A stretch of DNA of 64,000 nucleotides from Bombyx mori. Taxonomy: Eukaryota; Arthropoda; Insecta; Lepidoptera; Bombycidae. Position numbers and translations under genes: made by a program. Positions 12,201 through 24,200 of the stretch are shown here, in pieces; the first letter of the stretch is position 1; each line of letters opens with the position of its first letter. Below the pieces are notes generated by a model, which was given only the letters and a program-made list of their open reading frames with translations, was not told the DNA's origin and searched no databases. The stretch spans positions 1,488,001 to 1,552,000 of the forward strand of contig NC_085108.1 in assembly GCF_030269925.1 (NCBI RefSeq). The letters run 5' to 3'.

Positions 12201-15200
12201 GATTGTGGAAACATATTTGGTTATTGTTTTAGCTATATTTTTTTAAAATATTATATGTTTGTATTGTACTGTTTGTTTCCCAAATAAATAAATGAAATGA
12301 TTGAATGAATGAGCATGTGAGTGAATGAATGAGTGAGTGAATGACAAAATGGATGGTAAATGAATGAATGAATGAGGTATGATTGAATGAATAAATTAAT
12401 GAGTGAACGAATGAGCGAGTTAATTAATGAGTGAATGTATGTTTGAATGAATGAATGAATAAATAAATATGTGGTGTGACAGTGGTCCCCTACCTGCCCT
12501 AGTTCGATGAAGAGTTGCTCGCTGGGCTTGAGGACGGGGGGGTGGGCGCAGACCTTACACCTCGGCTGCAGCAGCTCGGGCGCGTTGACCAGCCTCCCGC
12601 ACTTGTCGCACTGGTCGCCGCGCGCGCCCTCGTACCCGCAGCCGGGATGTGGGCACGTCCCCTCCACGAACCTGGGGGAGGGGGTGGCGGTCACACGTAG
12701 CTAGCATACTACCTGAAGCCACTGCGTTCATCGACAGCGCGCTTCCAGAGACCTTTTTTGCCGTCGCTACTAAGGGGGGCCAGAACGTTGTTTAGATAAT
12801 ATATCGTTGAAGTGCTACAAAAATAATGTAATTCATGTATAAAAATACTGTTACGCCGGTAAGAGTAACGCCATCTATCGCCGAATAGTCGAACGAATAT
12901 CGAAGGATCTAGTAGCGCCCAGAACGCTCGAGAAGTACAACGCCATCTATTGACAGACAGCGGAAACTACTACTTCGATATGTGTGGAGTATTCTCGATA
13001 ATTCTAATAATTTCGTCTCGACTATAAAAGTGTTGTAGGGATGGCACGCAGTCAGTCAGTAATCGGAACTACTCGAAGCGAAACGGCGAACGAATCACCT
13101 GAAGCGAAGCGGAAGAAGCGAATTGAGAGTTTTAAAGTGTTTTTTGAGTGTTTTAAGTGTTGAATACAGTTTCTAAGTTGTACTCCGGTAGGAATTTTAT
13201 TTATCCCGAACCCTCAGAGCGTAACAATATTACAACGTAGTCTGAAAGCGGCTTTATAGTATCCGTGTTCTTCTGGTCTGGTCTGGCGGTAGACTGTATC
13301 ATGACCTGCCTTCCTTCGAAGCGTCTTTGGAAGTACACACCAACCTGTCAGCCAGAAACCTGTCGCACTTCTCGCAGAACAGCTGGTCGACGGTCTGCGA
13401 GCTGACGAAGCCGTTCTCGTTCAGCTTCAGAAACAGCCTCTGGGTGATCCTGTGAGGACACACTAAAACGATTTAGATTCAATATTATAATAATAGTGAA
13501 TAATTTATTATCTTTTACACAGACTTAGATTATTAAAAGTAGTCGAAAAAATAAAAGAAACAGCAAAGGGGTGGCTCAGCTGATGCTGCTCAAAGTGGAT
13601 GCATCGAACAAATGTCTGTGTTCTGCAAATGGACCCCAGCAGGGTGCGTTCATAGGAGTCCATGGACAACACAAAGTCCACCTCGTCCGGGGACACGAGC
13701 CCACTAAGTCCAATTCTCCGGTTCTTTTCCGAAGTGTGAATTGGATGCGAGCATTGACTTCACTCATGTCTTTTTACGGTCTCATAAAAATAGTTTACGA
13801 TCATTGACAGGCCCAGGGGCGCAGCAGATAGAGGCACTGAGAGCTAGGGTCATGGGTTCGTCTCATCTCGGGCAAAATGAGTTTTTATATTATTAGTGTT
13901 TGGCTCCAACAGTACAGAGATTGTTTAGGGCGAGCTAACCTAGTGGGATTGATCTTCGATTAATTATCTAGGTACTTATGTATTAAGGCCCTCGCATCAA
14001 AGATGAAGCTTTCACAAGATTGATACGCTAGAAGATTGCACAAAGTGGGAATGAGTTGCTCGCTCCGGGCATTTCAATATTGTAGTAATTGTTACGTTAT
14101 AATACTCATTGTAAAAAACTCATATTTAAAAAAATAATGTAATATTAAAAAATTAATAAATAATAATTTATTAAAAAAAAAACATGCCCGCTGAGTTTCT
14201 TGCCAATTCTTCTCAGGACGGAGGCTAGTTCTTGTGAATTGGCGGTAGTTCTTTTGACGTTCAACAAGTATGTACTTTCATTTATGTTGAATAAAAATTT
14301 TTTGATTTGATTTGATTTGAAAAAATCATTTGTGTAACCCTAAGAAATGGGATCAGAAAGCAGCAAATAACAAGACAATAATGAAACCAAAGACCTCTTC
14401 TTGTGTGTACAAAAAACAAGGCTGCTATTATAGATAAGCAACAAGGTTGCTTTTTATTATTATTATTATTATTATTTTTTTATTGCCCTTGTAGGCAGAC
14501 GAGCATACGGCCCACCTGATGGTGAGTGGTTACCGTCGCCCATGGACTTCAGCAATGCCAGGGGCAGAGCCAAGCCGCTGCCTACCGCTGGAGTTCATTA
14601 TTAATTCATTATTTGAATTTTTGCTGCGGTGGCGTTAATACGTAATTACCGTTACCTATATTAAAGACGGTAACATTAGAAGTTTTTATTTCACGGCACT
14701 AAGACAACGCTCTATTTTGTACAGTGACGTCATCAGTAGAAAATACGATACGGATTCTGTCATCCTGGCCTCGCAGTACGGGACAGGGATGGAGTGTCTA
14801 CGAACGCCAGCCAAGAATGTTGAATCTCTATGCGATCTTGTGTCTTGAGACAGATAGTGACATTGAGGTCGTCTGTGAGGTCTAGCCTGGTAGACTCATA
14901 GGTTTTCCAGCCCACGGTTTTTTTTATAGCTGGTTGGACAAGCTCACGGCCCCCTGGTGTTAACTGGTTACCGGAGCCCATAGACATCTACAACGTTAAT
15001 GCGCCACCCACCTTGAGATATAAGTTCTAAGATCTCAGTATAGTTACAACGGCTGCCCCACCCTTCAAACCGAAACGCATTACTGCTTCACGGCAGAAAT
15101 AGGCGGGGCGGTGGTACCTACCCGCGCGGACTCACAAGAGGTCCTACCACCAGTAAGAACAAACAACTTACTCAGCCTGTTCCTCTGTGGAGGTTCTCCC

Positions 15201-18200
15201 GAAATAATCGAATCCAATGTTGAACCAGCGGTAGACATTATTGTGTATCTCGAAATATTTGTCGCAGATCTGTTTGGGCGTGACGCCTTCTTCTAGCGCC
15301 TGGAATGGTTTTACATTTAGTTTATTAACTAGCTGTACCCGTCCGCTTCGATAGATAAAATTAACATTATTATATCTCACCTCCACAATGATTCTCATCA
15401 TTAACGCCCCCGCAACTGGTGTAGGGAGTCCAACACTCATATCAATATTAGGCTATCCATTAAGTACATGTATTTTCTACATGGATACCAAGTTTCAAGT
15501 CAATCGGATGCATGGTTCAGCAGTTATAACGGAACATAAGTAAAAACCACTGTAGATATATATATTAGTATAGATAGAGTGAGAAGGGAGGGGATAATTC
15601 CAGAGTACTTAGTGCGAATTTTTTAACGTTTTCGATATTTTTTTTTTTTTTTTTTTTTTTTATTGCTTAGATGAGTGGACGAGCTCACAGCCCACCTGGT
15701 GTTAAGTGGTTACTGGAGCCCATAGACATCTACAACGTAAATGCGCCACCCATCTTGAGATATAAGTTCTAAGGGTCTCAATTATAGTTACAACGGCTGC
15801 CCCACCCTTCAAACCGAAACGCATTACTGCTTCACGGCAGAAATAGGCAGGGTGGTGGTACCTACCCGTGCGGACTCACAAGAGGTCCTACCACCAGTAA
15901 TTACGCAAATTATAATTTTGCGGGTTTCATTTTTATTACACGATGTTATTCCTTCACCGTGGAAATCAATCGTGAACATTTGTTGAGTACGTATTTCATT
16001 AGAAAAATTGGTACCCGCCTGCGGGATTCGAACACAGGTGCATCGCTCAATACGAATGCACCGGACGTCTTATCCGTTAGGCCACGACGACTTCAAGCGT
16101 AAAAGTTAACATAAACACGTATGCAGCGGGAACAGCGCCCCTAGCGGCAAACATTCCAACTCCATACAAATGAGTCGTCTATTATCAAAGGTGGCAATCT
16201 GTACATTTGGACAAAAAATTTTTATTGATATGTCAATACAGATTGATTTGAATATAATCGTCTCCTTCAAAGAATACGGTTCAAAACCTGCATTAAATAA
16301 AGGTTAATAGTTAACCTGTTATTTATCTAAGATGTCGTTCCGAAGAGTTTTGTGACTGCCGATGGAATACAAAGCCAAATAATTCGTTTTTCTGATTTAC
16401 CAATCATTGTCCAAAAGTCAGATTGCCGCCTTTGTTAATAGTCGACTCAAATATGAGTTAACTTTTACGCTATCGAGAACGTTAAGAAATTCGCACCAAG
16501 CACACAGCACAAGGCAAGATCAGTTAAGGACAACGCCCTGCATCCTTGCGTCCTAAATTTCCGGTTGCTGATATGCAACCGTTATACAGTTAAGAGTTCG
16601 ATCTCATATCACCAGTATATGCGAAGGATACTGGTGGTAGGACCTCTTGCGAGTCCGCGCGGGTAACCACTTAACACTAGGTGGGCTGTGAGCTCGTTCA
16701 CCCATCTAAGCAATAATAAAAAAAAAAATTTGTTTTCTATTTTTTATAAAAGCGTATTTTGTTAGTTTTTTATGCTTTTTTTTTCTTTTTTTTTTATTGC
16801 TTAGATGGATGGACGAGCTCACAGCCCACCTGGTGTTAAGTGGTTACTGGAGCCCATAGACATCTACAACGTAAATGCGCCACCCACCTCGAGATATAAG
16901 TTCTAAGGTCTCAGTATAGTTACAACGGCTGCACCACCCTTCAAACCGAAACGCATTACTTCTTCACGGCAGAAGTAGGCAGGGTGGTGGTACCTACCCG
17001 TGCGGACTCCCAAGAGGTCCTACCACCAGTGCTATTATTTGCTATTATTTATTTCAAATTTTTTAGTTGAATTTAAATTTTTTCAATATATTTTTTTGTA
17101 ATATTAAATTGTCATCGGTCCTTAATAAGCATACCAAATTTCGAGTTAATCCGACGTTTTGAAGGGGGTCAAAATTATGTTCAAAGATTCCGTTACAAAT
17201 ATACATTACATACGTCTGAAGCTAATATATAAAAGCGTATTAATAGTACACAATATCTTACTTTAGTCTCCGTAGCGGTTCCGTATTCATCTGTGCCGCA
17301 TATATACAGCGTGTTGTAATCACATAACCGACAATATCTGAAATTAAACGTTTTTATTATGATATAATTTGTTTCGCAAATTCATGTCAATCTATCGGGC
17401 GCAAGCTCTATAGTGAATATTAGTGGATGCTTACAGCCATTCTCAAAGTTTATATACAGGGTGTTGTTTTTGTTTCTACGAAAAGTGGAGATAGTTTGAT
17501 CAAATTTAATTACAATAATACATTACTGTAGGATTAGTAAGAACGTAATGTATGAAAAGAGAGTGGAACGGAGCGTTGAGATGTGAGTGAGAGAAAACAG
17601 TAAGAAAGGGAGATGAGTATGACAGACAGAATGACAGAGAAAAAGAAGACGGCGAAGACGATTGAAAATTGAGCAAGACGTTATTATACGTGTTAATTAT
17701 TAATTATTATTATCATAATAGAAGATTTTGGAACAGTGGAAGTTTTATTTTATGCGCTGCGATTCCTATTCTACATTACGATCATCTGTATTGAGTAATT
17801 CTGTTTAATGACATTTATAAAGATTCTGTTATGAAGATAACAGTGACGTCACGATTGTCAGAGGCCTGATTTTGGCGGGATATTTGAATTTAGATATTTT
17901 TTTCAATTAATTTTCAACTACCCCCAAAATCTAGAGCAATGTTTAAATGCGTATCCGTCACCTACTTTGAAACTCAAAGTCTAAGGGCGAATTAGAACTC
18001 TTGTCTGAAGGTGGGAGGTGGCATTTACTGATGACGTCCATACATTGACGTATCGGAAGCTCATCCATCCATCGTAGCACTAAAGAATAAGCGCTAATAT
18101 CTATACAGATGATACAAATGATATGTCACCTTGCAAATATGTCCGCGGATAGAACGCATCCGATGATATTGCCGAGGTGGGGAACGTTGTTGACATAGGG

Positions 18201-21200
18201 CAACGCCGAGGTGATCAGTACGTTCTTACGACCCTTCACTGGTAACCTGAAACATAAAGTAACATTAGATCATCTTACAGAACTGTATTAGCTAACTTTA
18301 GTAGATATAGGAGATGCGGTAACTCACTTGTGGGCCCACTCAGGTAGGTACCACCGCCTATTTCTGCTGCTCGGCGTTGTGCTTTAGTATTGAGATTCTA
18401 GAACTCATATTGATGTCTATGGGCTCCGGTGCCCATTTAACACCAGGAAGACTGTCAGCTCGACAACCCAAGTGCACTTCTCAGATTTCCTTCAGATCTG
18501 ACCTGCTTCTATCCTAGAGCGGGTTACTATATATGTATATAACTTTTTTTATTATTATTTTTGTATTACTTAGATAGGTGGACGAGCTCACAGCCCACCT
18601 GGTGTTAAGTGGTTACTGGAGCCCATAGACATCTACGACGTAAATGCGCCACCCACCTTGAGATATGAGTTCTAAGATCTCAGTATAGTTACAACGGCTG
18701 CCCCACCGTAATAATATTGCTTAAATATTGGTCGGTAGACCGTTCGGTGGAAGATCTTTCCTTTAGTCGTTACACCTACACCCTGTATGACTTACACAAT
18801 CTTCTCCTGTTTCAACGGAGGCTGCAGCTTGCTCAGACCATTGAGCCATCCCTCTTTTGCCGCTTCGATCTCTTCAGGGGTCGGACCTTCTTGGACCTCG
18901 GCGTCGTCATCCGGCGACCTGCGGCCATATTTCAATTTAGTACAGACGTATTTACCGGCAAAACTTATGTGCGTGATTTTTTTTAAGGGATTTTATGACC
19001 TGGTTACTAAACCACTAAATAGGGAATCTATACTAATATTATAAAGAGGAAAAAGTTGTTTGTTTGTTTGTATTGAATAGGCTCCGAAACTACTGAACCG
19101 ATTTGAAAAATTATTTCACTGTTTGGAAGCTACACTATCCCCGAGTGACATAGGCTATAATATTTTTTGAAAAATATTAGGGATCGTTACTAAAACTCCA
19201 ATGATGTAACTCAAGGTGTAAAAAAATTACCTACCTTTACATCGCGTGTCCTATTGCGAAAACTATTGATGATAGAATGAAATAATGTACTACTACTTTG
19301 TAGAACACATTATTATTTACAAAAAGTGTCGGGACAGCACATGTCTAACTATTATAGTTATGCCGCAATAAGTGTTCTTTTATTTTAAAAAATAAAACAA
19401 CGTCAAATATCGTTGAAATTTTTGTTAATGACCCGAGCGGAGCCGGAGCGGTTCGCTAATGTGAAATAAATAGCATTATCATTATTTAAAATAACCTTAA
19501 TATAAATTAAATTGGTAGTGTATTCCGAGGACATTGAACCCACGCTTCGTCTGTTTGTCTTACATTGCGCGCTGCTCAAGAAGCATTAGAAGAAATATTC
19601 GATACAATACTTCATTGAATCGCGAATCAATACTATGTTAGAGGAAATGGCTCGAATAACACTATGTTTTTTTAAGGTATTTTAAGACCTGGTAACTAAG
19701 ACCTTTAAGTCGTGTCTTATTTTAATTTATATTCTTATTTTTATGAAAAATGAAAGATGGAATGAAGATGATTAATTTGAGATATTAATCAACTGGGATG
19801 AAATTAAATGAAATGAGATAAGATGATATGGGATGAAATGTAATCTCAGTAAAATGGTAGTCATATTACTGAAATTTTTTCAGTGGACTTTTTGGAAGAT
19901 CCCGTGACGTTACATCCAGTGACTTTGTTTCGTTTTCCCACATTTGTGCACTTTCACAGATATTAAACAGTTAATAAACCACCGTTATTACACATTAAAA
20001 CCTGAAGAAACACTAAATAGACAAAATAAAACAAATCACACAACTTCATTCCTCGCGTTCCCGCCAAAAAGCCCCTTGTGTGCATTTTACTGGTGGTAGA
20101 ACCTCTTGTGAGTCCGCTCGGGTAGGCACTCCATATTTCTGCCGTGAAGCAGTAATGCGTTTCGGTTTGAAGGGCGGGGCAGCCGTTGTAACTATACTTG
20201 AGACCTTAGAACTTATATCTCAAGGTGGGTGGCGCATTTGCGTGATGTCTATGGGCTCCAGGAACCACTTAACACCAGGTGGGCTGTGAGCTCGTCCACC
20301 TACCTAAGCAATAAAAAAAAGGCTCTCAAAAGCCACAACCAAGCAATAAGACATACGTAACCACGACCACTCCGCCAGGAGTGTACGACTGAGAAGAAGA
20401 AATGATGATAGCTCACCCTGCAGGAGAGACGAGGTTGGCCACCTGTGGTAAGCCCAGGGCAGATATCTGCCCGAATGGTCCAGTCGGTGAGCCGCCCCAT
20501 TGTCTCACAGCTTCCTGGAAGCATGACCAGAATATTAACATAGACTAGTGGTTACCAACAGACACAGCCCACTGAGTTTCTCGCCGGATCTTCTCAGTGG
20601 ATCACGTTTCCGATCCGGTGGTAGATTCTGCGAAGCACGGCTCTTGCTAGGGTCAGTGTTAGCAACGTCGTCAGGTTTGAGCCCCGCGAGCTCACCTACT
20701 AGCTAAGGTTACGCTGATATAGCCTCTCAAGGCTATCAGATTAGGTAGGAAAAAAAACTCACTTGAACAGATTTCGCACCTCCAATAGCGTCAGACCAAC
20801 GCCTTATATTACCGAGCTCCTTCAGATACTGTTCTCGGAGATCATCATTGTGAGTAAGAGGATATAACGTGCTCCATATTGAGATGTCGGCCGCTGAGAT
20901 TTTGTCCTGCAAAGATTGGTTATTACTAACATTCTATTGGAGATCATCATCCGGTTAACATGTCAATTGAAGTACTGTATGTGCGCGAGTTCATGTCCAT
21001 CGCGGCCAAAGGCAATGCGCGGGGGACAGCTCGCCCCACCTCCCCGCATTCGTCTGACGTCGAGTGTTGTCCGTAACGGTTGTGACGCGCGCTTATCGAT
21101 ATCGCAAATTTACGCTAACACTATTGTGTTATTTAACCATAACTACTCCGCTTCCAACAAGTCCAGATAGAAATAAAGCTACTGAAAAAAGATACATACT

Positions 21201-24200
21201 GATTCCGACTCTGATCTATCGGTTGTCTTTTCATTTGATAGTGATTGAATTGGAATTTAAAAAACATTTTTCTCTATTAGAAATAACTAAGTGATTACTT
21301 ATCACATTTATTTTATTTCATAAATTGCAAAATTACCTTAAGTTACATTAAACCAAATTGACAGCTGTTGACTAAATCGGTAGTTATTATCGACATTACC
21401 ATAATTAGTTAGGTCACAGCACTACCGCATTCCTCAGGATGGACATGAACTCGCGCGCTTACTGTACTAGTGCTGGACCACATGGTGATACCAAATCTCC
21501 ACACACCCCGAGAACGTATTGGTGTCCTCCCAGCAGTCCATTGACGTGTTCAAGCGACGACTTCAAGACTTGCTTTACATCAGAAGCTGGGGATTTCCCG
21601 AGCGCAGCACTTAGGGACGGCTGAAGGCGTGTCGCCTCCCATTCTTGAAGCTGCTGACTGGAAGTCAAATTGAGCATCGCTATGAGGTTATTTTTTTTAT
21701 TTATTTACTAACTGACCCGGCAGACTTTTTAGTGCCTCAATCGGTAAATAAAATACCTAAACTTTTGTATAAAATAAACTTAAAACGAACAAAATGAATC
21801 CGTCCGACGGGGGACACATTAAAGGAAACACAAAATTGTTATTTTTATTCAATTCCGAGCATTTTCACATTTATCTACCTTTTAAACTTTCTCTGGAATT
21901 TCACAAATAATTCAACGCCAAAATTAGCCAAATCGGTCCAGCCGTACTCGAGTTTTAGCGTGACTAACGAACAAGAATTCATTTTTGTATGTATAGATAG
22001 ATAATTTACTTCAGATTTTGCATCCATATTACATTCATTAATATTTCATTTGAGTCGTCTATTATCAAAGGCGGCAATCTGTGCATTTGGACAACAAAAT
22101 TTTATTGATATGTCAATACAGATTTATTTGAATATAATCGTCTCCTTCAAAGAATACGGTTCAAAACCTGCATTAAATAAAGGTTAATAGTTAACCTGTT
22201 ATTTATCTAAGATGTCGTTCCGAAGAGTTTTGTGACTGCCGATGGAATACAAAGTCAATAATTCGTTTTTCTGATTTACCAATCATTGTCCAAAAGTCAG
22301 ATTGCCGCCTTTGATAATAGTCGACTCATTTATACCAGAATTAAATAAAAATAATAACTACAATCTTGGAATAAAACAAAAGCCATAATAATAGTCGATA
22401 ATAATTTTGAGAAGTCGTCGTGGCCTAAGCGATAAGACGTCCGGTGCATTCGTGTTGAGCGATGCACCGGTGTTCGAATCTCAGGCGGGTACCAATTTTT
22501 GTAATGAAATACGTACTCAACAAATGTTCACGATTGACTTCCACGGTGAAGGAATAACATCGTGTAATAAAAATCAAACCCGCAAAATTATAATTCGCGT
22601 AATTACTGGTGGTGGGACCTCTTGTGAGTCCGCGCGGATAGGTACCACCACCCTGCCTATTTCTGCCGTGAAACAGTAATGCATTTCGGTTTGAAGTGTG
22701 AGGCAGCCGTTGTAACTATACTTGAGACCTTAGAACTTATGTCTCAAGGTGGGTGGCGCATTTACGTTGTAGATGTCTATGGGCTTCAGTAACCATTTAA
22801 CACCAGGTGGGCTGTGAGTGCGTTCACCCATCTAAGCAATAAAAAAAGGTAATATTGTCGATTTCTGTTACTAAGAAGTCTGGATAACTTTGCCTCCTTT
22901 TATTTTGTTTTAGGTCTCTCAGAAATTCATTCTATTTCGGTATCCCCGTTAGTTTTTGAACCATTATTTATTTTTCATTTTTTAGTTGAATTTCTATTTT
23001 TTTTTAAATATTGAATTGTCATCGGTCCTTAATAAGTATACCAAATTTCGAGTTAATCCGACGTTTTGAAGGGGGTCAAAATCATGTTCAATGATTCCGT
23101 TACAAACATACATACGTCTGAAGCTAAAATAAAAGCGTATTAAAAAACTTGCCATTGCCCATTCTCGGACATGTCCAGAATCGGGAACAGATACTGGACC
23201 GCCGCATTGCTGGAAAAGAACCTTAGTTCTGGGTCGACCTCGAGGAGCGGCAGCTGACGGGGCCCTGCGAATACATCGTCTGCAATCACAGACGTGTAAT
23301 GTTACCGTCCACCAGGAGAAAGCATAGAGATAGAGTGAAGCCATAACTTGAAAGTTACAATAGCATATGCGTATTAAATGAAGTGGCAGATACGTAAAGT
23401 TGTACGTAGCGTACACACTGACTTTCTATCACAATTCATTTAACACTAAACATACCATAACGGGTCAAATGATCCTTTTTGAACATCTGCATTGAAAATG
23501 CACGTATTCTCTTATTGCTTTGCACATTTGAATTCATTACTTTTTCTTACTAATTAATGTACAGTTATTACACTATGTTTTTAAGCTATTGCATAGCTTT
23601 TATCGCAGACTTTGAGCGCTGCGACCGAATCAAGAAATTCCGTAACGAAAATAACCTAACACCATCATGAAAAGTCTGCCCATCTCTCTCACGCGCTGTC
23701 TAGTTCATGAGTGTGAAGGGACAGTTCATGTTTATAAATATAGCGTCGTCTTATTTTATTATTGTTTTAATATTAAATTATGATTGTCTAATTATAATTG
23801 CATAAGTTGATAGCAAATGCTATGCAATAGCTTTACCGCGGCAGTCCCCGAGTGCCACACGTTTTTTTTTTGTTTTGTTTATTTTGCGAAATACTTGTCA
23901 TATACCGCTATCTACCCGGTATGGTAGAAATAGGTACCAGTATGTGTTGGTATGACTAGTGTTAAGAAAGATAAGGCTGCTCGTACACCACATTATGAAT
24001 GCGTATGAGTACAATGGCTCTCCCAGCTTTCAAACGGGTATTCACTGCTGCATCATGAGAAAAATATTTGAAATCAGACAGTAAATGCTTTGATCACGAG
24101 TAATATGATATGTCATTCTTCAAACGAGGTTGGCTAAGCGTACTCAGCAGTACGTAGCAATTTGGCTGTGCCCTTGGCATTACTTGTGGGCATGAGCAAC

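Noticed and set aside
12251..12694. 147-codon ORF
   Set aside because: The left half is the TGAA microsatellite and the right half is MetRS exon 11.
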